Origin: Actinomycetales bacterium
GTDB taxonomy: Bacteria > Actinomycetota > Actinomycetes > Mycobacteriales > Micromonosporaceae
Assembly: GCA_002919305.1 (NCBI GenBank)
Contig: PKFB01000078.1
Coordinates: forward strand, 1 to 60,780
Direction of reading: 5' to 3'
Length of the DNA stretch: 60,780 bases
The position numbers were made by a program, and so were the translations under genes. The notes under the pieces were generated by a model. It saw only the letters and a program-made list of their open reading frames with translations. It was not told where the DNA came from and searched no databases. Positions 44,536 through 53,165 of this stretch are shown here, one piece after another. Within the stretch, counting starts at the first letter, position 1. Each line of letters starts with the position of its first letter.

Positions 44536-46113
44536 TCACCGCACATCGGCCATGACCAGCGGCGGGGCGTGGAGGTAGGTGATGGACGGGCTGGAGCCGA
44601 CGGTGTCCCGTGCCATCTCCAAGGCGTCGGCCAGCGTCGAGGCGACGCGGAAGCCCAGCCGCCGCGCCGTGGCGCGATCCGCCCCCACGAAGATCACGTC
44701 TCCGAGGTGCTCTAGGGCGTGGGCGCCCCAGTACCACATGTAGAACGGATGCACCCCGTGGTACGCGTAGCTGGAGCGGTACAGATGCGTGTACCACGGA
44801 TCGGTGGCGAACTGCTCCTCGTACTTCGTCTCGATCTGCACCGGGTCGGTGGTCTCGGCCAGCACCTCTTCGAAGAAATCGATGTAGCTGGGGTGGTGCA
44901 CCGGGTGGAACTCGTTCGGCATGGGGTGGTAGAAGATCCCCACTCCACCCTTCCGGACGATCGGCGCGTTCCGGTACAGGTTGAAGAAGTAGCCCAACCC
45001 CAGGCTCATCACCAGGATTGGGTTCATGATCGAGTTGACGTTGTAGGGGCAGATGTAGGGCAGGCCCCAGATCCCGATGTCGGCTTGACCGTTGACCTCG
45101 GTCAGCTGTTGCCGGTGGACGTTGGCCAGGGTCAGCGGGTGCACCTCGGACGGCAGCCCGGCGTTGATACCGGTCACCCCGTACGGGGCGACAGTCTTTT
45201 GCCACATCTGCCGACGCAGCCGGGGCGGCGCCATATCGTTGGCCCGCTTCACCGCCAGGTAACGCGCCTGGTCAGCGAGGGTCCACTCCCACTCCCGCTT
45301 GTTGAGGAAGTTGACGTAGGAGGGGAAGGTGTCGTTGTTCAAGGTCGTCTCGATCGTGAAGATCTTGACGTGCTTCTCCAACAACGCCGCCATCCGGTTG
45401 TAGGAGTGGTGCATCGCCGAGTTCGGCGGGTCGTTGAAGGAACGGGAGTGCCGCAGCGTGTGGACGTTGTGGTGATGCCGCAGGCTCTTGTAGGACGCCA
45501 ACCCCACTGCGACCGACTTCGGGCCGCCGCTCATCGCGGTCAGAGTGATGTTGACGTAGACGATCAGGTCGCTTTCGGCGGCGCGCCGGTTGATCTCGAC
45601 ATCCTCGCCGTGCGCGGTGGTGCCCAGGTGGACCAAGTTCGCCCGGTCCTCGGCGTCGTGATTGCGCAGGTGCTTCGGGAAGAATGCGCGGAACACCCGC
45701 TCGCCCACCGTGCGCTTCAGCTCGGCGGGAGTCATCCGGCGGTGAAGCGCGTTGGCCGCCAGGAGCTCCACGTCGTCCACCCCGGCGCGGGCCGCCAACT
45801 CCAGAACGTGCTCGATGACCCGCTGCCGGATGTCGGGGGTCCGCATCTGAGGCAAGGGAAGCGACAGGTCGTCGAAGACGATGGTCAAGCGCATCCCTGG
45901 GAACAGCAGCTCCGGTAGCGGCTCAATACCGTGGGGGTTCAGCAGGGCGCGTCGGATCTCGGCGTCTACATCCGCGATGCCGGGCAGTGATTCCGGCGGA
46001 TAGACCACCCGGGTGCCGAGCGGGAACCGTTCCAGCCGGAAGCCTTCCCCCTCGTGCACCAGCAGTGCGGGGGTGCGCTCGTCCACCTCCAGGACGAATC
46101 CGGGCCTGCTCAC
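44536..46113 (-). CDS. LarA-like (lactate racemase N-terminal domain, DUF2088) protein
   Basis: 525 residues from GTG 46113, with GAGGAGAG upstream. The N-terminal half matches the DUF2088/LarA fold: 'MRLTIVFDDLSLPLP', 'ANALHRRMTPAELKRTVG', 'DLIVYVNITLTAMSGGPKSVAVGLASYKSLRHHHNVH'. It carries the Gly-Gly-Pro-Lys loop that in true LarA bears the pincer-cofactor lysine. LarA enzymes catalyse hydride-transfer racemisation or epimerisation of 2-hydroxy acids with a nickel pincer nucleotide. The C-terminal half is long, rich in aromatics and histidines, and not recognised. The cofactor-building LarB, LarC and LarE are not in the window. Its partner genes suggest a lipid or alcohol substrate; that is inference. 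Confidence 0.75.
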   Translation of the reverse strand: MSRPGFVLEVDERTPALLVHEGEGFRLERFPLGTRVVYPPESLPGIADVDAEIRRALLNPHGIEPLPELLFPGMRLTIVFDDLSLPLPQMRTPDIRQRVIEHVLELAARAGVDDVELLAANALHRRMTPAELKRTVGERVFRAFFPKHLRNHDAEDRANLVHLGTTAHGEDVEINRRAAESDLIVYVNITLTAMSGGPKSVAVGLASYKSLRHHHNVHTLRHSRSFNDPPNSAMHHSYNRMAALLEKHVKIFTIETTLNNDTFPSYVNFLNKREWEWTLADQARYLAVKRANDMAPPRLRRQMWQKTVAPYGVTGINAGLPSEVHPLTLANVHRQQLTEVNGQADIGIWGLPYICPYNVNSIMNPILVMSLGLGYFFNLYRNAPIVRKGGVGIFYHPMPNEFHPVHHPSYIDFFEEVLAETTDPVQIETKYEEQFATDPWYTHLYRSSYAYHGVHPFYMWYWGAHALEHLGDVIFVGADRATARRLGFRVASTLADALEMARDTVGSSPSITYLHAPPLVMADVR

Positions 46114-46194
46114 GAGTACTCTCCTCTTCCAGGTCGTGGCCTCAGGCTTCTGGGCCGGGCCCTCGCGGGTCGGTCCTCGGTTCCCGGGCCGGGG

Positions 46195-47424
46195 CTAGTC
46201 CCGGGTGGGGTCAAAGGCGACCTTGACCGTACCGAGCCGGCCGGCCGCGATCGCGTGCCCCACCGCGTCACGCCAGCGTGACAGGGGGTAGACGGCGTCG
46301 ACATATCCATCCAACGGAGCCTGCGCCGCCAGCGCTACCGCCTCGGTGAAGTCGTCCCGCCGGCTGCTGTCGGGGCCACCAGCGTCGGTGGCGTACGACC
46401 CGATCAGCTTGAGCTCGCGGTACCACAACGGGGTGAGGTCGACCGTCCCTGAGGGCATCCCGGACAGCAGAACCGTGCCGCCAGCCCGGACCAGCCGCAG
46501 CGCGGTGTCCAACCCGCCGGCGCCGCCGGTGCACTCAAAGGCGATGTCGGCCCCGCCCAGCAGGAACTCCTGTCCGAAGACCGGCTTTTGCAGCGAACCC
46601 CGAGTCACGCGGCGCAGCGCCCGCGCCGCCCGGGACGGCTCGAACACCTCGGTGGCGCCGACCTGAAGGGCCCGTTCGCGCTGGTGCTTGTGTTTGGCGA
46701 CCACGTACACCGGTCCGGCCTGGGTGAACTCCCTCAGCGCCAGCACAGTCAGCAGACCCACGGTGCCGGCGCCGACCACCAGCACCGTGGAGCCGGCTGG
46801 CACGTCGATCCGGCGTACCGAGTGGATCGCGCAGGCCAGCGGTTCCACCAGCACCGCCCGCTTCAGCGGCAGATCCTCCGGTACGGGGTGCAGCTGACTG
46901 CGGTGCGCCACCAGCATGCGGCTCCACCCACCGCCGGTGGAGGCACAGAAACCGGTTTGCAGCCCAGCCTGGATCCGGCCAGCGGTCACGTGGTCGCAGC
47001 GGCTGGTGCGGCCGGTGGTGCACCACGGACACGGTTCGAGGTCACGGGCTTCACACCCGAGGACCGGGTCCAGGACGACCCGGCTGCCTTTGGGAAGGTC
47101 AGGGAGGTCATCGAGCGTCTCCCCGACCACCTCATGGCCGGGGACGAACGGCATCGACACCAGGGGAGTCAGGTAGGGGGAAGAACGACCGGTGAGGAGC
47201 CCGAGATCCGAGCCGCAGATCCCCGACAGCAGCGGGCGGACACGGACCCACTCCGGACCGGGGCGGATGGGCTCTTCGCGGTTGACCAGGCGCAGCGGGG
47301 ACAGGTTGCTGGCGACCGCGCTGTTGACCAGGCTCGACAGCCGTGATCCCACGTTTAACGTCGTGATTCCCCGGGTGGCCAGGTATTTCGTCGGGGACCG
47401 GTGGTATTCCAGGGCCAGGATCAT
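46195..47424 (-). CDS. zinc-binding alcohol dehydrogenase (MDR family)
   Basis: 409 residues. Catalytic zinc is marked by 'SGICGSDLG' (Cys) and 'VPGHEVVGE' (His-Glu). The structural zinc cysteines lie in 'LGCEARDLEPCPWCTTGRTSRC'. The NAD(P) motif is 'VLVVGAGTVGLLTVLAL'. It has an N-terminal extension of about 35 residues ('HRSPTKYLATRGITT') compared with typical members. Its ATG overlaps the stop of the reductase/HAD gene as ATGA, so the pair is coupled. It is expected to interconvert an alcohol and a carbonyl compound, perhaps the fatty product of its neighbour. Confidence 0.88.
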   Translation of the reverse strand: MILALEYHRSPTKYLATRGITTLNVGSRLSSLVNSAVASNLSPLRLVNREEPIRPGPEWVRVRPLLSGICGSDLGLLTGRSSPYLTPLVSMPFVPGHEVVGETLDDLPDLPKGSRVVLDPVLGCEARDLEPCPWCTTGRTSRCDHVTAGRIQAGLQTGFCASTGGGWSRMLVAHRSQLHPVPEDLPLKRAVLVEPLACAIHSVRRIDVPAGSTVLVVGAGTVGLLTVLALREFTQAGPVYVVAKHKHQRERALQVGATEVFEPSRAARALRRVTRGSLQKPVFGQEFLLGGADIAFECTGGAGGLDTALRLVRAGGTVLLSGMPSGTVDLTPLWYRELKLIGSYATDAGGPDSSRRDDFTEAVALAAQAPLDGYVDAVYPLSRWRDAVGHAIAAGRLGTVKVAFDPTRD

Positions 47425-49700
47425 CGCACCGCCTCCACCAAGGCCTCGAGCGCGCCACCGGTGTGGCGACCCCAGGTCTCGATCCGCCAGTGTTTGCGTT
47501 TGGCGTGCTGGTACAACCTCGGGTCCGGGTTGACCGCGGCCGGGTTACCCACTGCCTCCAACAGCGGCCGGTCGGAGTAGCTGTCGCCGTAGGCCCACGA
47601 GCGCGTCAGGTCCACTCCCTCCTGTGCCGCGTAGCGACGCAGCCACGCCGCCCGCGCCTCACCGACCAGCGGAGGAGTGGCCAGGAAACCGGTGAGAACA
47701 CCGTCACGGCTGTGCAGCTTACTGGCCACCACGTGATCAAAAAGCGGGGTCAACGGCTCGATGAGCACATCAGCGGTCCCCGTGATCAGGATGGTGCGGT
47801 GGCCCGCCGCGCGGTGCGCCCGGATCCGGCGGACCGCCTCAGGGAAGGAACGGCGCAGCAGCACATCGGACAGTCGCGCGTTGACCAGCCGCCGCAGTTC
47901 ATCTTCCGACGCGCCTTTGTAGCGCCGCATGAACGTGCGGATGAACTCGCCTCGGTCTCGATGGTCGGCGCGCAGGTACCGGGGCAGCGCGGCGGCCAGG
48001 CTGGCCAGCTCCCGAGGCCAGTCCGCCCGCGGCAGGTCGGCCAACCGGGCCCACAGGTAGCCCTCGATCAGGTTGGAGGCGATCACCGTGCCTTCCAGGT
48101 CGAACACGGCCACGATCGGCGGGGAGTCCGGATCGGTACGCCGAGTCAGCTTCAGGGCAGGGGTACGGGAGCCGCCGCGGCCGGTGGCCTGGCGCATCAG
48201 GCCGGTGACGCTCGGGCAGTGCACCTCCTGCAGGTAGTGATCCCAGTCGATCACGGCGGCGTCGAAGCCGTGTTCGTCGACCCGCTCCGGCGGCAGTTGC
48301 TGGTGCAGTGCCAACAACTTGGAGTCGGTGTAGATCACCTCGGCTTCGGTGTAGACGCCGTAGAGGTCGGCGTACCGGCGCAGGAATTCCAGGCGTTGGC
48401 TTTCGCGGTGGATCCGGGTCAACCACTCCCGGGTGCGCTCGGTGGCCGGGAGGTGCAGCAGCGCCTTTTCAGCCCAGTCCACCGCGCGTTCCCCGGTCCG
48501 CAGCAGCCGTTCCACCTGGCGCATGCCCGGGAAGCTCCACGAGGGGACCTTGATCTGCCCCCGACCACCGTCGGGCATGGGGTGCGCCTCGAAGTACGCC
48601 CGAACCTGCTCGTACATCTCCCGGAAGGTCAAGGGATTCCGCGCGCCAGATCCGACGTGGTAGTACGCGGGCTTGGCCGGTTCAGCGGGCGCGGCGGCGA
48701 CCGCGAGCGTGGCGTTGATGACGATGTCTACCGGGATGATGTCCAACACCCCGTCGGGCAGCCCGGGGAACTCCTTGAGGATGCCCCGCCCGAACGCCAG
48801 GATGATCGGGTCGGCCATCTTGAAGCCGTCGATCCAGCCGGGGTACGGGTGCCGTAGCGCGCTCTCCACGATCGCGGGGCGGACCACGGAGACCCGCAGC
48901 CCGTGGGAGGCGGCGAACTCCTCGGCCACCCGCTCCCCGAGCGCCTTGGTGAAGGTGTAGACATCGGGCCAGCCCAGACTCTGAGCCCGGGTCCGGCCGT
49001 AATCCACCAGTCGTTCGGTCACCCAGGCGCGACGCGCGTCCTCGGCCGCCAGGGCGGTCGACTGCGGGCCGGCCTTGCCGTGCTCGGCCCGGGCGCGCGC
49101 CAACGCCCGCCGCAGTACCTCCGGGCGGCGCGAATCGCGCTCGACCTCGGCGCGGGCGGCCAGCGCCGACTCCAGTTCGGTCCGCCAGTCCACGGAGTGC
49201 TTGAGCGCCTCCTCGGGGATCACACCCTTGCGCGCTCCGGCCACGTACGCGGTGGACACATGCACCACATGGGGGTTACTCCCGCTGGCGACGACCGCCT
49301 CGTACAGGTTCACCACGCCCGAGACGTTCACCCGGAACGCGTCGTCGATCGGCGGGTCAAAGGACACCGTCGAGGCCCCGTGGATCACCACATCCAGGTC
49401 CGCGGGTAGCCTAGTCACCCCGTCGCCCAGGTCGCCTTCGATGACGGTGACCCGTTCGGCCACCGCCCGGGCCACGGCGTCGGCCCCGACGCGTTCTCGC
49501 CAGGTGGAGAACACCGGTTTGCGGAGCAGGGCGTCGAAGCGGGCCTGCGCCGTGGTACTTCCGCGACGACGGATCAGTACCGAGATCCGGGTGTTGGGGT
49601 ACGCGGAGAGCAGGCGCTCCAACGCCGCCTGCCCGAGGAACCCGGTCGCGCCCGTGAGCAGCACATGCGCGCCGTCCAGCGGATCTGAGTCCTGGGACAA
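47421..49700 (-). CDS. fatty acyl-CoA reductase-like SDR fused to HAD-IB phosphatase
   Basis: 759 residues from a TTG start with GGGAGG 7 nt upstream. Residues about 10-480 form an extended SDR of the NAD_binding_4 (thioester/fatty acyl reductase) type. They have 'VLLTGATGFLGQAAL', 'VIHGASTVSFDPP' and the Tyr-x3-Lys region 'VYTFTKALGERVAEE'. A sterile-type C-terminal subdomain follows. Residues about 535-750 form a HAD-IB hydrolase: 'VAVFDLEGTVIASN', 'TILITGTADVLIEPL', 'SWAYGDSYSDRPLLEAVG'. The first HAD motif has DLEGT instead of DxDGT, as in ThrH-type enzymes. Such fusions occur in actinobacteria beside PlsC genes. A role in making reduced acyl chains for an unusual lipid is inferred. Confidence 0.85.
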   Translation of the reverse strand: MSQDSDPLDGAHVLLTGATGFLGQAALERLLSAYPNTRISVLIRRRGSTTAQARFDALLRKPVFSTWRERVGADAVARAVAERVTVIEGDLGDGVTRLPADLDVVIHGASTVSFDPPIDDAFRVNVSGVVNLYEAVVASGSNPHVVHVSTAYVAGARKGVIPEEALKHSVDWRTELESALAARAEVERDSRRPEVLRRALARARAEHGKAGPQSTALAAEDARRAWVTERLVDYGRTRAQSLGWPDVYTFTKALGERVAEEFAASHGLRVSVVRPAIVESALRHPYPGWIDGFKMADPIILAFGRGILKEFPGLPDGVLDIIPVDIVINATLAVAAAPAEPAKPAYYHVGSGARNPLTFREMYEQVRAYFEAHPMPDGGRGQIKVPSWSFPGMRQVERLLRTGERAVDWAEKALLHLPATERTREWLTRIHRESQRLEFLRRYADLYGVYTEAEVIYTDSKLLALHQQLPPERVDEHGFDAAVIDWDHYLQEVHCPSVTGLMRQATGRGGSRTPALKLTRRTDPDSPPIVAVFDLEGTVIASNLIEGYLWARLADLPRADWPRELASLAAALPRYLRADHRDRGEFIRTFMRRYKGASEDELRRLVNARLSDVLLRRSFPEAVRRIRAHRAAGHRTILITGTADVLIEPLTPLFDHVVASKLHSRDGVLTGFLATPPLVGEARAAWLRRYAAQEGVDLTRSWAYGDSYSDRPLLEAVGNPAAVNPDPRLYQHAKRKHWRIETWGRHTGGALEALVEAVR

Positions 49701-49978
49701 GCCTTGCCTCCCGTATCGATGTGCGCCCTGTGCGGTGTCTCCGCCGTGCCGTGTCGTTGCGACCCTCGACGGCGCGGTAACGCTCGATCACGTTAGCGGG
49801 TGGCTGACGGATGGTCACCACCGGTCCGTGTCATCCCTACCGTCGATCGAGAAACTGAGAAGTTACTCCCTGAATTAGGGGTATTCGTCAGAGTATGCGT
49901 CAAAGTAGCCGGATGACCGGATTGCTGGGCGTGGGGCGCGACGCTGAACGGGTGGACCGATGCTGGACCGCGCCGGTG

Positions 49979-51037
49979 TCAGGCCGGTGTGCGGTCCTGC
50001 TTGGGGCGGTCCCGGTGCAGGTACGCCTCCACCAGGAACCGCCGCAGCCGACCCAGCGGATCGTCGGGATGCTTACGCAGTCCGCGTTCGGCGTACTCAA
50101 TAGCCAGCTCCCACTCCCCGATGTCGGCCAGCGCCGTAGCGACGGCGTGGAACTGAGACACCGTGGACAGCTCCTTGCCGCGCAGTTTGACTAAAGCCGC
50201 CGCGTCCCGGTCGAAACGCGCCAGATCGTCGCGGGCGCGCCGCACCGCCGCCTGGTCCGGTTCGGTCTCCCAACGATGGATGACCTCGCGCCGGTAGCTG
50301 GCCAGGCCACGCTCACCGAGCGCGACGGCGTAGTCGGTGACCGAGGCGGTGAATCGGTTCCGCGGGTCGAGATTGAAGCGGGCCAGCCACCGTGCGAGCC
50401 GCTCCGGACGGGGTGGCGCGGCTCGGCAGGCGGCGGCGTGCAGCGCCAACGCCCGGCGTAACACGTCGGCGATCGCCCCCGTCCAGTCATCGGCTTGGGC
50501 GAGGGCGTTGACGATATGGGTGAGCAGGCGTTCCAGGACCGGCCGGAGCTCAGCGGGGCGGTCAGTGGCGGCGGCGTTGAGCCGGTCCAGCAGTAGCCCG
50601 ACGTTCTGGGCGTAGTCGACGGCTTCCCAGTCGTGCAGTGGCCCTCGCACCCCGGCGAGCTGGTTCACCAGCTGGCGCAGCAGGCGGGGATCGGCGTACC
50701 GGTCCGGCTCGGCCTCGCTGTCGTCGCCGGCGGCCGCCTCAGCGGGCGCGGTGGGGGGTATGACGGTGGGGGATACAACGTAGGCACGCGCGACCAGCGC
50801 CACCGCGACGCAGTGTTTACAGAACTCACCGTTGACCCCGACCGGGCACTGGCACATCCAGTGATCCCCGGTGAGGAGCACCGCATAGGAACGGGTGCCG
50901 CGTACCCGAGCCGCGGCGTCGTGTTCGCCGATATCCAGCTCCTCCACGCGGCCCTCGGCGGCGTAGGCACGGCCCCGCTCATACGCGCCCCGACCCGCCA
51001 GCCGGAGCAGGTCCGCGTCGGAGTACGCGATAGGCAC
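49979..51037 (-). CDS. SWIM zinc-finger protein
   Basis: 352 residues from GTG 51037. The N-terminal region starts with 'SDADLLRLAGRGAYERGRAYAAEGRV', the usual lead-in. The SWIM motif is 'CQCPVGVNGEFCKHCVAVAL' (CxC-x8-CxHC variant) at about 62-81. The rest is helical, with TPR-like repeats towards the end ('ALADIGEWELAIEYAERGLRKHP'). SWIM proteins bind DNA or protein partners; no specific role is known for this stand-alone class. A C-terminal Pro/Arg tail ends 41 bp before the Rhs-free intergenic space at 49.7-49.98 kb, where I see no further gene. Confidence 0.8.
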   Translation of the reverse strand: MPIAYSDADLLRLAGRGAYERGRAYAAEGRVEELDIGEHDAAARVRGTRSYAVLLTGDHWMCQCPVGVNGEFCKHCVAVALVARAYVVSPTVIPPTAPAEAAAGDDSEAEPDRYADPRLLRQLVNQLAGVRGPLHDWEAVDYAQNVGLLLDRLNAAATDRPAELRPVLERLLTHIVNALAQADDWTGAIADVLRRALALHAAACRAAPPRPERLARWLARFNLDPRNRFTASVTDYAVALGERGLASYRREVIHRWETEPDQAAVRRARDDLARFDRDAAALVKLRGKELSTVSQFHAVATALADIGEWELAIEYAERGLRKHPDDPLGRLRRFLVEAYLHRDRPKQDRTPA

Positions 51038-51148
51038 GCTACCTATCGTGCCCGATGATCGGTCACGCCACTACCGCGTACCGCGTCGGTATCCGCCCTG
51101 GTCAAAGGGCGGATGTACGGCCTCGCCGACCGGGATCAGGCGAACTTC

Positions 51149-51154
51149 TACGAT
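51149..51154 (+). promoter_or_regulatory. leaderless -10 element (TACGAT) for ctaA
   Basis: TACGAT is followed by 6 nt and ATG 51161; no ribosome-binding site is present. Confidence 0.55.
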
Positions 51155-51160
51155 GAGTAG

Positions 51161-52285
51161 ATGCTCAGCCGTTGGTCGGTCTCCCCGGAAACCACAAGGC
51201 GCGCGGCCCTGCTCGCGATCGCGGCCAATGTCCTGATCGTGATCACCGGTGGGGCGGTGCGGTTGACCGGTTCGGGGTTGGGGTGCCCCACCTTCCCTCG
51301 ATGCACCGAGGACTCTCTGGTCAACACCCCTGAGCTGGGGATTCATGGATACATAGAGTTCGGTAACCGGCTGATCACCTTCGTGGTCGGTGCGGCGACC
51401 TTGGCCGCCTTGATCACGGCCGTGCTGCGGCGTCCCCGACGCCGTTCCCTGATCTGGTGGGCGCTCGGCGCCCTGCTAGTCATCCCCGGGCAGGCACTGG
51501 TCGGGGGTATCACCGTGCTGACCGAGCTCAACCCGTGGGTGGTGGCCTGCCACTTCCTGGTCTCGGTCGGGGCTATCGCGGCCTGCTGGACGCTGTGGGT
51601 ACGCGCTGGGGAGCCTGACGGCCCAGTCCGGCTCTTGGTGCCGACGCCGCTGCGGCAGCTGGCGTGGGTGACCACGGCGGTCAGCTTCGCGGTGATCGTG
51701 GTCGGCACAGTGGTCACCGGGTCGGGGCCGCACGCCGGTGACGAGAACGCGCCCCGGACCGGCCTGGATCCGGAGTCGATCTCCCAGCTCCACGCCGATC
51801 TGGTGTTTTTGTTGCTGGGGTTGTCGGTGGCGCTGTGGCTGGCGTTGCGAGCGGTGCAGGCGCCACAGCGTACCGTGCGGGCGGCGGTGATCCTGATCAT
51901 CGTCGAGCTGGCGCAGGGCCTCGTGGGGTTTGTGCAGTACTTCACGCAGCTTCCCGTGCTGCTGGTGGGGATGCACATGGCCGGCGCCTGCGCGGTCTGG
52001 CTCGCCACGCTGCACGTGTTGTTCTCGACCCGTACTCGCGATCCGGGCACGGCGGAGCCGCTGGTGCTGGTCCTCGACGGCAGTGACACCGAGGAGGACG
52101 AAGTCGACGAGGATGAAGTCGACGAGGACGACGACGCTGAGGACAGCGATACCGCGGAGAGGGCCGTCGAAAGCCACCACCCCGTTCAGGGCGGCGTCAT
52201 TCAGGACGACGCTGCCCAGGATCGCCAGGAGCGGGATGACACGATCGCCGTAGCGGCGCCAGGGGCGGTTCAGGGCAGATCGTGA
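51161..52285 (+). CDS. ctaA: heme A synthase (COX15/CtaA) with acidic C-terminal tail
   Basis: 374 residues. Eight membrane helices are visible, with the family marks 'ITGGAVRLTGSGLGCPTFPRC' (an extracytoplasmic Cys pair), 'HGYIEFGNRLITF', 'VVTGSGPHAGDENAPR', 'LHADLVFLLLGLSVAL' and 'LVGMHMAGACAVWLATL' with the heme-ligating histidines. It oxidises heme o to heme a for cytochrome oxidase. About 70 residues follow the last helix, unusually rich in Asp and Glu ('DTEEDEVDEDEVDEDDD'), encoded in part by a 15-bp tandem repeat (52097-52126). The tail is not part of the family core. It is divergent from the SWIM gene and leads into the suf operon. Confidence 0.93.
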   Translation: MLSRWSVSPETTRRAALLAIAANVLIVITGGAVRLTGSGLGCPTFPRCTEDSLVNTPELGIHGYIEFGNRLITFVVGAATLAALITAVLRRPRRRSLIWWALGALLVIPGQALVGGITVLTELNPWVVACHFLVSVGAIAACWTLWVRAGEPDGPVRLLVPTPLRQLAWVTTAVSFAVIVVGTVVTGSGPHAGDENAPRTGLDPESISQLHADLVFLLLGLSVALWLALRAVQAPQRTVRAAVILIIVELAQGLVGFVQYFTQLPVLLVGMHMAGACAVWLATLHVLFSTRTRDPGTAEPLVLVLDGSDTEEDEVDEDEVDEDDDAEDSDTAERAVESHHPVQGGVIQDDAAQDRQERDDTIAVAAPGAVQGRS

Positions 52286-52464
52286 TTTTCGGGTGAAAGC
52301 CCGCACCGCAGGGCGGGCGGAGGGTGGGTGGGGTGGATCACCGGGCCCCGCGTTTGCGCCTCCGGACTGAAATACGTAACACTTGCGTTGTGAAAAACGT
52401 GGCGGCGATCTCTGCTGCCCGGTCACGCGCCTCGCGCTCTCTCAATAACAGGGAGACCGACACG

Positions 52465-53154
52465 GTGACCGGTGCGGTCACGTACGGCCGTGATCTGCGG
52501 ACGCGTGACGCCGTCACTCAACTGCTGCTGGAACGCGGTGCCGCCACCGCCGCTGAACTCGGTAACACCCTGGGGTTGTCTCCTGCGGCCGTGCGTCGGC
52601 ATCTGGAGGCGATGCGGGGCGAAGGGTTGGTCACGTGCCGAGAACGCCCCATGCGCGGGCGTCGGGGCCGTGGGCGCCCAGCGCGGTGGTTCACGTTGAC
52701 CGAACAGGCCCGGTCACGATGCGCCACCCACACCTATGACGATCTGGCTAGCGCCGCCCTGCGGTGGATCGCCCGGGAGGCGGGACCGGATGCGGTGTCC
52801 GCCTTCGCCGCCGAGCAGGTGGCTGAGCTGGAGCGGCGCTGTCGAGCCGCGCTGGACGGGGCCGGTGACGATCCCCTCGCTCGGGCCGAGGCGCTCGCGA
52901 AGGCCCTCAGTCGGGAGGGGTACGCCGCCAGCGCGTCGGTGATCGCCACCGGTGGTCAGCTGTGCCAGCACCATTGCCCGGTCGCTCACGTCGCGGCGGA
53001 GTTCCCGCAGTTGTGCGAGGCCGAGACGCAAGTGATCAGCCGGTTGGTGGGCACCCACGTGCAGCGGCTGGCGACCATCGCCAACGGTGACGGCGTCTGC
53101 ACCACCCACATTCCCCGGCAAGTTCCCACGCCCACCACACGACCGACTCCGTGA
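52465..53154 (+). CDS. sufR: iron-sulfur cluster biogenesis regulator SufR
   Basis: 229 residues from GTG 52465; a longer frame reaches back to 52324 without a good ribosome site. The N-terminal winged helix ('RDAVTQLLLERGAATAAELGNTLGLSPAAVRRHLEAM') binds DNA. The C-terminal 'CQHHCPVAHVAAEFPQLCEAE' provides the cysteine set that ligates a [4Fe-4S] cluster in SufR/ArsR-type repressors. It represses the suf operon when cluster supply is adequate. It lies 11 bp before sufB, so it is autoregulated as part of the operon. The 179 bp upstream should hold the operator; an AT-richer 'AACACTTGCGTTGTG' around 52379-52393 is the only candidate I see. Confidence 0.92.
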   Translation: MTGAVTYGRDLRTRDAVTQLLLERGAATAAELGNTLGLSPAAVRRHLEAMRGEGLVTCRERPMRGRRGRGRPARWFTLTEQARSRCATHTYDDLASAALRWIAREAGPDAVSAFAAEQVAELERRCRAALDGAGDDPLARAEALAKALSREGYAASASVIATGGQLCQHHCPVAHVAAEFPQLCEAETQVISRLVGTHVQRLATIANGDGVCTTHIPRQVPTPTTRPTP

Positions 53155-53165
53155 GGACATAACTG

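Noticed and set aside
44719-45918. 399-residue plus-strand frame over the LarA-like gene
   Set aside because: Val/Gly/Arg-rich antisense frame; the minus strand carries the recognised domain and ribosome site.
47463-48857. 464-residue plus-strand frame over the reductase/HAD gene
   Set aside because: Antisense shadow; HAD and SDR motifs are on the minus strand.
51476-52426. Minus-strand frame with a hydrophobic stretch opposite the ctaA tail
   Set aside because: The hydrophobic look arises because the sense strand encodes Asp/Glu; there is no start signal or conserved motif.
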